Shown piece by piece: positions 50,713-62,925 of a DNA stretch of 64,000 bases. The stretch covers positions 93,369 through 157,368 of the forward strand of contig JABYQS010000095.1 of NCBI GenBank assembly GCA_022592435.1. The letters run 5' to 3'. The notes beneath the pieces are model-generated. The model searched no databases, was not told the origin of the DNA, and saw nothing but the letters and a program-made list of their open reading frames with translations. This stretch comes from Cerioporus squamosus (Eukaryota; Basidiomycota; Agaricomycetes; Polyporales; Polyporaceae). The translations under genes were made by a program, and so were the position numbers. How positions within the stretch are numbered: the first letter of the stretch is position 1; the number at the start of each line of letters is the position of its first letter.

Positions 50713-52082
50713 ACGTGACGTTCCCCAAGTTCCGCGTCCCGGATTTTTGTGCTCTTGTTCTGGGTTTTGGTCATGTACGATAGTTTGGGTCGAGAAAGTG
50801 AATGGGATGATGAGTGGATGTCGTTCTTTCCTATGTACTATTATTGCCGCGCATATAAGGCCGATTGGAATGCATTGCTATTGGACATTCTGTAGAGAGC
50901 CTGTAGATCGTTGAGATGTTTAGCATCTCATCAAGCGGGATCTGTGGTATGTACCATCAGCTCGTCACTGCAAACCCTCAGCCTCACCCACTGCGGAGCC
51001 GACCGCAGTACTTAACTGTGTCGTGATCCCGAAGGCTCGCGTGAAGGTGGTCCCGATTGTTACGGAAGCGCTATTGAAAGCAAGTGACGACACGATTACG
51101 AATCGACTCCGAAGAGCCTGCGTGCAGAGGTATACTTGGTTCAAGTGGGCGGGGAGATCCCCGCCGCTTGTCCGATTCCACAAGAGATGAGGTTCTCAGA
51201 AAGAGGTGTGATCATGGTTTGAGTAGTCCAGTGCAAGAGACTACATGACGGTAGATCTGATAGTAGATCTACCTACAATCGACTATTTTCTTGTCTGTAG
51301 CACGTAGTGTATGAACCCCAATCCCGTACGGTACAATGTACTACCTCATAAGTCTCCATCTCCATCCACGCAAACGTCGCAGACGATGTTCGGGCCTCAC
51401 CACGCTGATAATAAGCGTGTACGCCAGGGGACGGGCCTGGAAACCAGTCCAAGCGTCTACTAGTACCCGAACGGATTTTCACATTCGGTCGCACAACATC
51501 CCAGAAGAAGAGGAAACCCGCAATTAATAATACCGAGAAACACAGTAGTCGAAGACATGAGCAGCAAGCAAGTACTGAAGTCTGACAGACATGAGGCTTA
51601 GACAGATATAAAGAAAAGAGAGTCAAGAGAACGAGTCGGAGCTGCGAGCGAGACGCGCTCAATGCCCAAATCGAGCGTGCCGAACATGCCGGTTTAACGA
51701 TATGCTTAAGTAATCACTGCCAGACCTCCGTCGCAAGACCGATTCCTTTTTGTGGAATCGGAATTGCGGTATACTGTACAAGAAAGAGTCGACTGACTGC
51801 TGCAACTCGCGAAGACGTGTCTACCTATCGCCGGGGGTTGCCGAACCATGTTGAGCTCCAGCCTCAACCTCGACCTTCCTCGACATATAGCAAACACATA
51901 CACATCGCATGTCAGGATGATGCTACATATACCACCAGCTACAGTGCAGCGAATGCGACTCCGTACTGGTTGAGTGTGAAGTTTTTCTCCCAACCACTGG
52001 CAGCTGTTGTACTGAATGTAGACGAAGAACCCGGTCAGTCTTGAACATCTGTTTTCCCAGCTCAGATATTTCCTCACCGGTT
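50713..52082. other. Long intergenic region, no supported gene
   Basis: About 1.4 kb between the NBR1-like stop and the membrane-protein stop. A minus-strand frame at 51273-51662 contains one hydrophobic stretch, but nothing identifies it and its codon use is unconvincing. An inverted TAGATCTAC-type sequence occurs near 51250-51270. Confidence 0.4.
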
Positions 52083-53127
52083 TCATCCATGTGTCATAGG
52101 TGTGGTAGTGATCGGACTCAAAGGGCTAGGTGGCAAGTCTTCGTATGCGGGCGGGAGGTACTCCACGCTCTGAGCCGCGTACTGCTCGCAGGACGTGTCC
52201 AGATACAAGCTTGGGGGCACGAGTCCGCCGTCCCTCTCGCGGCGCGTGACGCGTCCTGGACCGCACTGGTGAGTCCCGCGCATTCTGCAGTATGTACAAT
52301 CTGATCACGTACGTGGCATCCATGGGGAGGACGTGCCGGCCCTCATGAGGGGTAGGTGGTCGTCCGAGATGTACGACATGTCGACGACGACGCTCTCTCG
52401 AGGTCTCGTCGGGGTCGCTGCAGATTCCTCGGTCTGCGAGGGGTCGGCTGCGTGTCCTCTGCAGTCAGTACGTTAAGGTACTTCGCTGATTGGGCGATGA
52501 CTCACGGGCCCGAGTACTGGGTGCCTTGCTGCCACGGAGAGGTTGGGGGCTCTGTGTACCTGCGCACCGGAAGAGCAACGGGCTCGACCGGTGCAGGATG
52601 GCCCTTTCTTGACGCTGTTTCGTTCTCCTGCGCCTGTACAGCAGCAGGACAGCGAGACAGACAACCGCCGCTCCGGAGAGAATTGCTACCACAATTCCTG
52701 CGATGACGCCTCTGGGAAGAGTGCGTACGTCGGAGTGGAGGGATGCAGCCGATGCACTGGCAGAGGGCGACTCGGATGCCGTGAGGAGGGACGTTTCCGT
52801 GAGCACATTTGTGACGTTGAAGATGACCGTCGTAGCATCGACGGTTGACGAGGGCGTGGATGACGGGAGGGATATGGGGCTGTGCGTGGACGTCCGCACG
52901 CTGGTGGACGGTGTCCGGACGGGTGGCCGCGAGGGTACAAGGGGCGTGATTTGATGAGAGGTGCTCGTCGAGGACGTCTGGGTGGTCTGCGGCGGTTGGG
53001 TGCTCGAGGTCGGGAACTGAATCCCAGCGGTGAGACCTGAGAGCACATCGGGTGTGCTGACGACAATAGTTGGAGGGTTAAAGAACGTCGGGAACAGGTC
53101 CGAGAACGGATCTGGGTCTCCAAACAT
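52083..53127 (-). CDS. Ser/Thr-rich single-pass membrane protein with PPxY tail
   Basis: No named family. Start MFGDPDPFSDLFPTFFNPPT (ATG 53127; an in-frame ATG at 53244 is possible but adds a poor leader). The extracellular part is rich in Ser, Thr and Pro, as in O-mannosylated wall-sensor or mucin-like proteins. It has an N-glycosylation-type FNVTN and one membrane helix (VIAGIVVAILSGAAVVCLAV, about 52635-52700) followed by RRRRTKQRQER as a stop-transfer. An intron at about 52440-52505 leads to TEESAATPTRPRESVVVDMS and DHLPLMRAG. A second intron (about 52255-52315) leads to PPSLYLDTSCEQ and LPPAYEDLPP. PPAY is a docking motif for Rsp5/Nedd4-type WW domains. The topology resembles yeast Mid2/Wsc-like surface proteins, but there is no sequence proof. 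Confidence 0.62.
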
Positions 53128-53837
53128 CAGGAGGGGATGGCATGTAGGGATGCGGGGCAAACTGGGGTGTAAGCGAGCCTGAGCGGGAGGGGCACCAGCA
53201 TATATCCAGCTACGTCTAGCGGAGGTCCGCTGCTTCCCTTTCATCCGTCGCTACTTCGGTCGACGTGCGGGCTTCTTGCGAGCTTAATGGCCCAAGAATG
53301 GCACACGGTCAAGCCCCGCCATACTGCAGGAATCAGCTATATGTCTGGGTACCGCTCCCGAATGGAAACCTATATGCTGCTGTCAGCATTCGTGGTATCA
53401 TGTTGCATGCAGTACGTATATGGGTTCTCCGTCTTCCATGAGACGTTCCCGCACCAACGCCGAGGAGACGACGGGCAAGACAACATGGAATGAAAGGAAG
53501 TCGCCAATGAATATACTGCCCGGGGAAACAGAAGCGCGATGTTGTACCCGCAGGCCTAGACCCAGCGACGTGTCGATCTAGAATTGATAGAGAAGGCCAG
53601 ATGGTCGCGTTCTTGTCGCCATGTCCTGGCATACCGTCCTTTGACCAACCGAAAGTGCGAAGTTCGAGCAAAGTTATGCACCAATGCATACTGAATGGTC
53701 TAGGAATACATTAAGGTGGCGAGACTATCGTAATCGAGCGGCATGCACACACAAATCGTCGTCAAGCGTCATCGTGATGATACAATGGTGGGTATATCTC
53801 CGCCTCGTCGAGCGCGGCCAGCTGCAGGGGCGACACC
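53128..53837. other. Intergenic region, no supported gene
   Basis: About 710 bases between the start of the membrane-protein gene and the stop of the small hydrophobic gene, both on the minus strand. No convincing frame. Confidence 0.45.
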
Positions 53838-54169
53838 TTAGTAGGTTGAGCCCCCACCACCGAATCTGTATCTGTGCGTTCCTGTGCGACGGGTACGTCC
53901 GCCGAAGCAGTTACAGCAGATGATGTCGAAGATGACGTCGAAGATAGTGACGATGATCTGACGACCCAGGTATGAGCCATGTACGACGAAACCGAGTAGT
54001 TCAACTGTACGTACCGTTACGATGACGCTAACGATGATCATGATGATATTCGCAATGGCAGAGACAATGGCGTTGATGGCACCGCCAATCGCAGAGACGA
54101 TAGCACCCTGGAAGAGGGAGAAATGAGTACACCGGCTCACGCACGGAGAGGCAGAAGTCGACGTACCAT
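53838..54169 (-). CDS. Small hydrophobic membrane protein, start codon in its own coding exon
   Basis: About 70 residues. An ATG at 54169 is followed immediately by GTACGT. Removing the intron to CTTCCAG (about 54109) gives M-GAIVSAIGGAINAIVSAIA and NIIMIIVSVIVT. A second intron (about 53957-54018) then joins IIVTIFDVIFDIICCNCF and GGRTRRTGTHRYRFGGGG, stop at 53838. The long hydrophobic helix, the Cys-Cys-x-Cys and the Arg/Gly tail resemble an abundant but uncharacterised family of tiny agaricomycete membrane proteins, known to me only as hypothetical proteins. Cys residues next to the membrane could be lipidated. A retrotransposon tail lies about 320 bases upstream. Confidence 0.65.
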
Positions 54170-54488
54170 AGTGATTGCAGTTATTGTTCAGTAAAGGTGG
54201 TGGTTGGGGAGAGGTGTGGTTCGTGAGAGGTCGTGCAAAGTACTGTGAAGAAAGCAGAAGATTGCACAGGTGACTATATAGGCTGGGGCGAGGGGATGAC
54301 GTCAAGACGTCCCGCATGCGCCGCCCCACCGTATTCTGGTCCCGGCATGTCAATGGAGACAGGCCAGGTACACCTGACGTACTTGCGCCCTGCGTGTGTG
54401 TCCCTGCGCCCGCTCAGAGTCCTCCGCTGGAACTGTCTCCTCCTTTCCGGCTGCCTCGTGTGTAGTCTTCCCGCCGTCGTGTAGTATC
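54170..54488. promoter_or_regulatory. Upstream region of the small hydrophobic gene, ending at the retroelement tail
   Basis: About 320 bases between the ATG at 54169 and the poly(T) tract. It includes a TATA-like tactatatag-type stretch near 54274-54283 (ctatatagg). Anything further upstream was displaced by the retroelement. Confidence 0.35.
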
Positions 54489-54510
54489 TTTTTTTTTTTT
54501 TTTTTTTTTT
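54489..54510 (+). repeat. Poly(T), the poly(A) tail of the minus-strand LINE
   Basis: Twenty-two consecutive T on the plus strand, lying about 230 bases beyond the stop of the minus-strand retrotransposon ORF. In element orientation this is a poly(A) tail after a 3' untranslated region, as expected for insertion by target-primed reverse transcription. Confidence 0.9.
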
Positions 54511-54740
54511 GGTGGAGCGCATGTAGTCTCGAGCCGCATTGATCCCCAGAGGGGCTTGTCATACAGCTCATGGTCAATGAGTATTGACCAGACGCGCTAG
54601 GTACCACCTCCAGGGCCAGTAGCCGTGGATGCAGTTCCATAAATAGGGAAAACCACCGCGAGGAAATGCATTTACGCACATAGTGTGGGACTCGGAAAAT
54701 GAGGGATGGAGAGGGATGACGCAGAGGCCGTCACCACTCT

Positions 54741-57700
54741 TCATCCCCCACGTTCAATACCCACTAAAACCCCGCTATTGACAACCCAGTTCGGCGGTAG
54801 ATCGCTGCCATTTTCCAACACAGGTCCCCAAATACGTTCGACGTCCCTCGGCTGAAGACCTTTCTTGCCTTTCCTTAGCGCCGCCGTACGCCTATCCAGG
54901 CTGAATCTAGCCTCCAAAGTGGAGAAGAATCGACTCTCTATTTCGTTCTGCGTAAATTCCGCGCCTTCATTCCGGATCACTCGCTCACACCGCAACTTCC
55001 AGATAAGGTGCGTCGCTTCCGTGCACAGAATGCACCACAAGTTTTCGATCTCCGTACGTCGGGCACCGTTGTCGGATGTGAAGACTGCACATGTGGCACC
55101 AAAAGCCGAACCCCAGCATGGTTCGTGCCATTCCGCTCCAGTGAGCCTCCATACCTGCTTAAGTAGACTCCAGACGATTTTCTGACCGACCGCATCGCAT
55201 TCTAGGATAATATGCGTCATGGATTCGCATTCGCCGCATTTCCCGCATGTCGCGCGTGCTTGAAGTTCGGTGGGCATCTTGGGTCGTAACCAGTGAGTCC
55301 CTACCATGTAGCCATCGTGAATTGCCATCCAGAAAAATTGCGACGCCTCCCTTGAAATGTGACGTGAGCGGAGGGAAGTCCATATGGACTCTTCAGTCGC
55401 TTCAATGCCATAGACTGCCTTGATACCGCATGCAATTCTGTCCAGGTTTGCAGCCGCCCTCGGTCTCGGCTCAATGAGCGCATTTTTCCGGGAGCATATC
55501 GCCCTATACGCAAGCTTCTGAGTAATCGACTGGAGTCGCGCACCTGTCACCTTGAACAGTAGCGGGGGGCCAAGCTGTAGCTGGTCCCCTATCATCTTCG
55601 CTGCACCAATCGCCGCGAGCTTATCGGCCGCATCATTGCGAGCCGAACCACTATGCCCCTTGATCCACTGGAAAACAGTGTGCGCTTTCCTCATACGCAG
55701 CGCCGCAGTCGTCGCCTGGAGGAGGGCCGCGTTTTTCTGGAGAATGTACCCCGTGTCTTCATGTTGTTTCCTCCATTTCGTTAGGGAGTCCATGGTTGTT
55801 TTGGAGTCAGTCTCCAAGGTGATTCGTACATTCATCCTAGTCGACGACGTTGCTAGGAGGGTCGCAACGATCTCCCCTGTCTGATTGGATTGTTCCAGGG
55901 ACTCAGGTAACCGGAGAGTTTGATTTAGATCCTGGTTGCTTTCGACGTAAACTCCGGCCCCTGCCTGGGCGTTCTTCAGCCCGTTATGCAGACAGGACCC
56001 ATCAGTCGCGATTATGAGGTTCGTCCCGTCCTCCTCCACCTCTGCCATAGCGCGTTCATTTGACACCGGCTCTGCGTCAGTAAAGATACGGAGTGCATGA
56101 CCTACGTGACCGTACGTGGTGAGACACCGATCAAAGGGAACCAGACCGCCCGGTAAGTTCTCATTCCGGATGCTCTCCATGTCACGGCGTTCATAGTCCT
56201 CTGGCTGCCTCAACCCTGGGTTCCATTTGCCTGGCAGCGTACTAACCAGATCCTTTGCTCTGGTACAGCATGCATGGGGGTTCGCACAGCCTACGACTGT
56301 TTTGAGGTGCGAGCAGCCAACACAGATACACCCCGCCGTTGGGCAGTGCGACACATTCTCCAGCACTTTCAACAGAGAGTCGAAATCTCCTACCGTCCTT
56401 GCCTTATGTACCTTCTGCAGGCATGTGAGTAGCTTAGAAGGCCTCGTCAAATGTCCTAGCCGTTTCGGGTCGGCGTGAGCATGGTCCCACATCGGCATGG
56501 CCCTCAGAATGTCTTTTGAGAACGCGATGCCCTCTAATCGAAGCCCGTATTTCTTTGCAACCTTCATCATTCCTTGCAATTCAGCTGGTAGTCCTCTAGC
56601 CTTTGGCTTCCAGCGCTGGAGGAAGGGGTTAATTCGTAGCTCTGCCAGGCATGGCCTGGTATCTTTGGGGACCTGGTTCGCGAGGAGATCATCTGCAAGG
56701 AAAGCCCAAATCGGGCGTTCATCGCTGAAATCTAGGTATGCCTTCAACCACATAATATCGATAGCCTCATTCCTTGCCGCTAAATCTAACATGCCCAGCC
56801 CTCCTTTACTTATTGGCAGACAGACGTGCTTCATGCTTACCGGCGTATTATGGGGTTCGTCCCAAAGGTAGCCCCGTATTATCTTAGTGAGTCTCTTGAG
56901 GATTGTCTCTGGCATTCGTTTGAACATTTGTCAGATTACTGTGTCATGCCTCCGACAATCATCTGCACCACATGTTCTTTCCTTGGACGTCGCGTGTCCA
57001 GCCTTCCATCGGGCGATCACCTGCATCAAGGGCTGTCTCATTGCAACGATCTATTCATGAACGAGTGTCCAGACCTCCCACTTGATCAATTCCGTTCCCA
57101 AGAAAGCCCGAGTATCCTAACTGCCTCACCTTCCTGCGCCCACATGCACGCCATGTGGTAGTTCTTCCACGCGCCTGTCGAACGGTAGGTCTCCGCCATT
57201 TCAAGCCTGAATTCAGGGCTTCCAATGGGATGATCTCCGTCTTGCTGATATTGAACCTTGCTTTAGCTGCTGAACACCAGGTGTCTAAGACTTCCTGCAG
57301 TATCGCAAAATCGTCTTGCTTTGACAGGTATACAGTAGTATCATCAGCAAAAAGTACTGCTTGAGAGTCTCATTGCAGCGCGGAATGCTGAAACCTTCAA
57401 GTCAGATTTTCTAATATCGCTGAGAGCGGCTCAATGGCTAGGTCAAAAAGCAGGCATGACAGCGGGTCACCCTGTCTCACACCCCGATGTATGCGGTACG
57501 CCTTACTCAGTATTCCAGTCACCATTACCGATGTTACCGCTTCCTTGTACAGGGAGCGTACGAGACGAATGAAGGTTTCAGGGATCCCAAATTTACTTAG
57601 AACTCTCCACAGATAATCATGAGCAATCTTATCATAAGCTTTCTCTTGGTCGAGTGCGACAATCGCGCCATCCGCCTCATTCTCTTCAGCCCAACTCATC

Positions 57701-59985
57701 ATCATGCGTGCTAGCTGGGTATGGTTATGAATTTTTCTTCCAGGGACAAAACCTGCCTGGGCGCGGTTTATGATGTGCGGTGCCACATCTGCCAGTCGGA
57801 CCGCTAGAGTTTTACTCAGTAGTTTATAGTCAGTGTTGAGGAGGGTTATAGGTCTATAGTTGACCACCCTAGTCCGCTCCCCTTTCTCCTTATATATGGG
57901 AGCGATCCAGCCGTGCGCGAAAGACGTCTTGGTAACAACACCATAGAGCCTCATGTCCTCAAATGTCGCAGTTAAGAGCTTTACAATATCAAAGACAGGC
58001 CTATCAGGGAAACGTGAGTCCTCAACATGTCTAGCGTGGAGCGTCTTCCACAGTTCGAAGGGGATTCCATCCAGCCCCGGCGCTGTTCCGCATTTTGCAA
58101 AGCGTAAGGACAGCATGCATTCCTCGTAAGTTATACTCGTTGCCGAGCTCTCCTGCTTGAGCTGGAGAGACTTCGGCGTCCAGGTTGTTCAGGGCTTTGA
58201 CAATATCAGCTTCACGCTCCTCTCTTGCCTTGGTGTCCGGCTCATCTCGTTGTACATTCATATGGTGCTTCCGAGAGCCATTTCGGCCATCCTGACTGAG
58301 TCCGACTCGTATACCTTTTCACCGGCTACACCGAGCTGACCTTCCTTCTCGAAGGCATTGATTATATCGCGCGGCGCACATTCTCGATGTAACTTGGACC
58401 AGTATTTCGTCGGTCGCTCGCCATACAGTCGGTGTGTTGCTCTGGAGTTTTGCTGTTGCTGCTTGTATCGCCTCAGCTTAAGCAGACGTATTTGTTTAGT
58501 CAGGGCGGCCGCTTCCTCTATTTTCTTGGGGCCCGGGAGATCGCTACTTTCATTGATCACCTTGAGGGCTAACTCTCTCTCTTTGATATCTGCCAGAAGT
58601 TTCGGTACTACTTCCTTCTCCCGGGCCCTCGCAAGCTTCATTATGTCGGTCTTAAGGCTATGCAAGATCATCTGTGGATTCGCGTCCTCCGTCCGTCGTC
58701 CTGCATCCTTCAGGGCAAACAGATCCCGCATCGCCACAATGCCCCGTTTCTTTATTGCTCTTGTCAATTTCTTGTCCCGTAGGAGCTGCAGCGGGAAAAG
58801 GGGACGACCTTGCCCTACTGAGGGTGCATTCTTCGGGGTGAGCTGGACTGATATCAAGCTATGGTCGGTTCTCACCCCAGCTTCGCATATTTTCCACTCC
58901 CGCGCACTCCTGAAAACCTCCTCAGTGACATATAGTCTATCGAGACGCGAGAAGGTAGCATTAGGCCCCGACCCGCGATGGAAAGTGTACGCCCTCGTAC
59001 TCGGATTTGTCAGTCTCCACCCGTCCGCCAGCATCAGTTTCAAACTTAACTTGAGTTCATCTAGCGTGGTTATCGACTGGTCAAGACTCTCTCCCACCGG
59101 AAGTCGATCTAAAGTGTCCTCAACACAGTTGAAATCGCCTGCCATCATGTGGGGGCGTGGGCAGTCCGGATGTTCTTCATAGAACTTCCTCACCGCTTCG
59201 AAGAAAAGTTTCCGCTCAGATGGGCCACTGGAAGTTGGTGCATATATGCACAGAATATGCCGGACATCTCCTCCTTGGCACAGCACAGAGACCTGCAAAG
59301 CTCTTCCTGGAATTATCTCCTTTGCTGTTGCTTTAGCCGTACTAATATACCTCGCATTTAGGACGACGGCTACGCCTTCCCTCTGGGTAGGCGCCTCAGG
59401 ATTTGCCGAAAAGAGGACCTTCAGCTTGTTAGCAAACATTTTATGGATCCCTGCGACGCGTTCGTCTGTGAGGTGAGTCTCCTGGAGGAGTAAAACCCCG
59501 ATCCTATGCTCCGACATCATGCGATAAAGGCGCCCCCACTTGTTATCGTGGTGGTCGCGCACCAGATTTCCAAAACCATTAATGTTTAGTGACGCGACTA
59601 GCAGGGCCGTCTTGCGCTCTTTCCTTGCCTTCCTTCTTCTCGCGTTTGCACTTCCGGCAAAGCTGCGATCCTGCACTATCCCCCTACTGTCGGCATCGAA
59701 AACACCCTCCTCTCCTCTGAGACTCCTCACCTCCACCATCGTATCAACAGGACGCATGTCACCGATCCTGTCCTGGTTATCAGCGGCCCCGCCGCAGACA
59801 TGTATACCGCAAGGGCCTCCTTCCAGGTCAGGGCGCATAGAGCCATTACCGATTGAGCCACTGGTTATTTGATTCTGGTAAGAAGAGATATTGTTCGTAG
59901 TTGCGTCGTCGGCCAAGTCACAACCATTTACTTGGCCCAAGATGGGGATCCCCCCATCACGGTGACAGCGCGTCGCGTCCAGCAT
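54741..59985 (-). pseudogene. LINE ORF2: endonuclease, reverse transcriptase and RNase H, frameshifted
   Basis: The endonuclease part (59985-58258) shows ASLNINGFGN, LLLQETHL, AGDFNCVEDTL and RTDHSLISV. The frame then breaks at about 58258, and the RT begins in another frame: GTAPGLDGIPFELW, YRPITLLNTDYK, AGFVPGRKIHN, VALDQEKAYDKIAHDYL and GVRQGDPLSCLLFDL. A cluster of small indels lies between 57400 and 57360 just before the catalytic LFADDTT segment. Another break follows near 57150-56930. The last frame (56927-54741) has RNase H motifs IIATDGSCLHNG, LETDSKTTMDSL and WIKGHSGSARNDAADKL, then CGKCGECESMTHIILEC and a stop. Key residues of all three domains survive, so decay is recent, but at least four frame breaks make it non-autonomous. 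Confidence 0.88.
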
Positions 59986-60222
59986 GCAGCTACCGGACCT
60001 GACGCTTCGCTTTCGCGCGGGTTGTCAAGCCTGAATAGGCTCCCGCATACCGAGAAGACCGACAGGGCTTTCCTGCGCCGAAACCAGTATATGTGGGCCC
60101 TGTCGGGGCAGGCATTGATCAGCGTCGTTGCTGCGCGACGCCATGCCACGCATCGTCCGGCTGCCATCCCGGTGTGTGCCGAGCCGTTTAAACCGTTGTG
60201 CATCTCCGCACCATCCTTCTGA

Positions 60223-62925
60223 CCATCACATGAGATAGTACTTACGGGCCAGAAACCCTGATATCCATTGTCCGTATCCGCCCATTAGCATTCAGCGACT
60301 TGTTCGAGTCGCCTCACGGATGCGCAAGGCGCATACACAAAATAGGCCCGCACGCCGGCGGCCACCCTCCTCCGGTAAATCGACTACAATAAGTCGCCAC
60401 CGAGGCGCAGCTGTCGCAACCAGCTAGGAGCGTCGACTATCGTGTCCGTCCGTTCACTGGGTACCCCGTCGCACCCAAATCCACCACAACGATTCTACCG
60501 GTTTCGGCTCCTGCTGGGCGCACTGAAACAGGGCACCTACAGCCTGCAGCACGCAAGCCTGGTCTCAGGGGCCGTCTCGCATCCTCGTTGTCGAGTTTCG
60601 TGTGTACTTCCTAGACTTTGATGGCTTGGTGTTCTGATCTGCTGCCATCAGACAGGTTGCCAGGACCGCACGCCATTAACATGCGGACGATACGGCGTGC
60701 AGCAGCAAGAGCGAAAGCGTGTCATGCCTTCTCTGTTCGCTACTTGCCCGCGCGGATTGCTCCTCGCCCCACATTTGTACATCCAGCTTGACAAAGGGGA
60801 GCCTGCTCCATCCCAATCCTCCCAGGCGCAGTCCAGTCGCTTCGCGCATCTGAGGTTGCGGGGAGAGCAGTAAGGGATGGCCTGATGCATCTTCACGTGT
60901 CTCTTGTGCTCATCTGACGATCACTGAGGCCAGGTCTTGTCGGGTCGCATTCATGCCGCGCCAGCGCGCTCGTACAACTCCCAAATCCTTCCGCACCCGG
61001 CCAGCCCAGTCCCTTGGCCAGCTTTCGAGTCTCGAGCCCTCGGGATGTCAAGCAGTCCGGGAGTTCCAGGTGAGCAAGGGGCCGACTAGAAGAGAGAGTA
61101 GGCTCTCTGCAGAAGCTTCCTTTGCTGGTGTCGACGGATGCGCGGGAGTGTCGCAGACAGAGCGGCAGGCTAAGACTCAGGCTCCGTGAGCCGCAGCGCC
61201 GCACCCACACTCGCCCACGTGATCGCGCGAGCTCCTTGACGCGGTGCGCGTTTTGGCAGAAGGCGGATCACAGGTGCCACGCAACTTAAGTGTGCACTCA
61301 CGGCCCCGCCACTCTTTCCGCTTCTTCTTCAAATTCTTGTCATGCTACTACCATTATCGCAGTCACCGCCTCCTTGCCCTCACCTACCGCCTTTTTCGTG
61401 TGCCGTCGCGACACAAAGTGCGTTGGGTAACTTGCCCGAAACGATTATCGTCATCATTGAACACAAAGGAAACCGGCGAAAAGCACTCAGGCCGTCGGCT
61501 CTGGCCCGGAGAAGCCCGCTCCGCTTCCTTCAAACTTGCCAAGTCCCTCAACAGGCAGGAAGCTGGAGGAGGTACTCAAACCGTATAGGGAAAGGCTCAG
61601 GATGGCGGAGATACCGGTCAAAGTGAGTATATATGCATCTATTTTCGTCTGCGCTGCTCTTTTACACAGAAGAAACGACGAGGATGGAGAGAACCTTGCC
61701 CTGTCACGGGAAGGACCCAAGGCAAACCAGGTTGCTTGATGATGACCCGCAAGAAGAGACAGCCGACAAGGTCCCCAGCCCGAAACGGCACAGTATGTAC
61801 GTCGTCCATCGTCATTCTTGTGCGAGACTGTGCTTTCCATCCAGATTAGAGCTGCTTAACATTTCTCGTCGTCACCCAGGGGGAACGTACGCCATGAATC
61901 GTGGGCCAGCAGGTTTTTGCCGAGACCTTGCTACACTTAACCTGATCGATTACAAGACTTCCAGGCCGAGTACAGCGACCGCTTCGCTGGTGACGAAAAC
62001 GGGTCCAAAGCAGAGTGTCAATACTCTTGGCAGAGGAGGCAGATGAGTGCAAACAGCGCAAAGCTCGCGTCGTCGAGGCTAAACACGTCCGGGCCTCTGC
62101 ACCGCCGTCCAAAGACGAGCAGGGTGATGGTAGTGGCAGCGACGACCGCTGACCGACTTCCAGCGCGCGCGATCTGACTCCGATGTTTAAGGCTTCCAGT
62201 GCCATCGGTGCGCCAAGAGTCTGCCCGTGACCTACACGGTTGACTTCATCTGACGTACTAGCAGAGGTGACTAGATCACCTCGCCCTCGCTGCCCTCTCT
62301 ATCATCTCATATGGGATCCTCTTGCTCTCTTACAGCTCCTCTCTGATTTGCCTACACTCTGGTACCTAATGCTCGCTCGCACGCATGCTTTCCGCATTTC
62401 CTCCCTGCACTGACTTGGGGTGTCTCCCTTGTTCAGCGCACGTATCTCGTAGCTCATGTATTCTACTCTGCCAATTGCAGTTATACTTCCTATCGATGCG
62501 CGTGAGACCCTTAAACAACTGTATACGCCTGGAGGGCCAGAAGAGAGTGCGAGCATTTGTTGCTCTCGCTGCCGGCCCAGTGCCTTCTCATATATGCGAA
62601 GGTACAGACCCCAGGATAATGACGAGATCAACGCGACCACCCGAAAGGACGGTTACATACAAGGGAGTACGAGAGACGCAGAGGAAGGTAGGGTTTCGTA
62701 CAAGCTCACGTCATCCTCTCACCCTTCGATGCAGACTACGAGGGAGGGATCGACGCAGACTCCAGCGTATAGTGAGAGGTGAGTGTATTAGAGACGTTGT
62801 ACGTTACTTCATCCGAGACATCGACATGCACTACTACTTGCTACCCCATGACACCTACGTCTACGTCTAGTATTTCGCCGCCCAGGAGCTCTGGAAAGCC
62901 GGTGATTTCTGACTCCATTCGCTCC
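60223..62925. other. Unassigned segment between LINE ORF2 and gag-like ORF1
   Basis: About 2.7 kb with no secure gene. Fragments with protein-like character on the plus strand include KLEEVLKPYRERLRMAEIPVK (about 61565-61622, followed by GTGAGT-like sequence) and LAEEADECKQRKARVVEAKH then ASAPPSKDEQGDGSGSDDR with a stop (62028-62154). They could be exons of a disrupted gene, but no start, family or continuous exon chain can be defined. A tandem of CxxC type (QCHRCAKSL) occurs near 62190. Confidence 0.3.

Larger units (their letters stand above)
54489..60222 (-). mobile_element. Tad-like (LINE) non-LTR retrotransposon, decayed
   Basis: In element orientation: 5' sequence of uncertain extent (60.2 kb), ORF2 with AP endonuclease, reverse transcriptase and RNase H (59985 to 54741), a 3' untranslated region of about 230 bases and a poly(A) tail (54510-54489). 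No long terminal repeats are seen. The domain order endonuclease-RT-RNase H with a C-terminal zinc-knuckle-like segment is that of Tad/I-group elements common in fungi. No target-site duplication could be matched: the sequence left of the tail is gtcgtgtagtatc, and no copy was found to the right. The 5' boundary is not fixed. Confidence 0.88.

Noticed and set aside
51273..51662. 129-residue minus-strand frame with one hydrophobic stretch
   Set aside because: No signal-anchor context, no family and poor codon pattern; probably chance.
59149..60222. Plus-strand frames across the LINE 5' part
   Set aside because: Antisense to the endonuclease region of ORF2.
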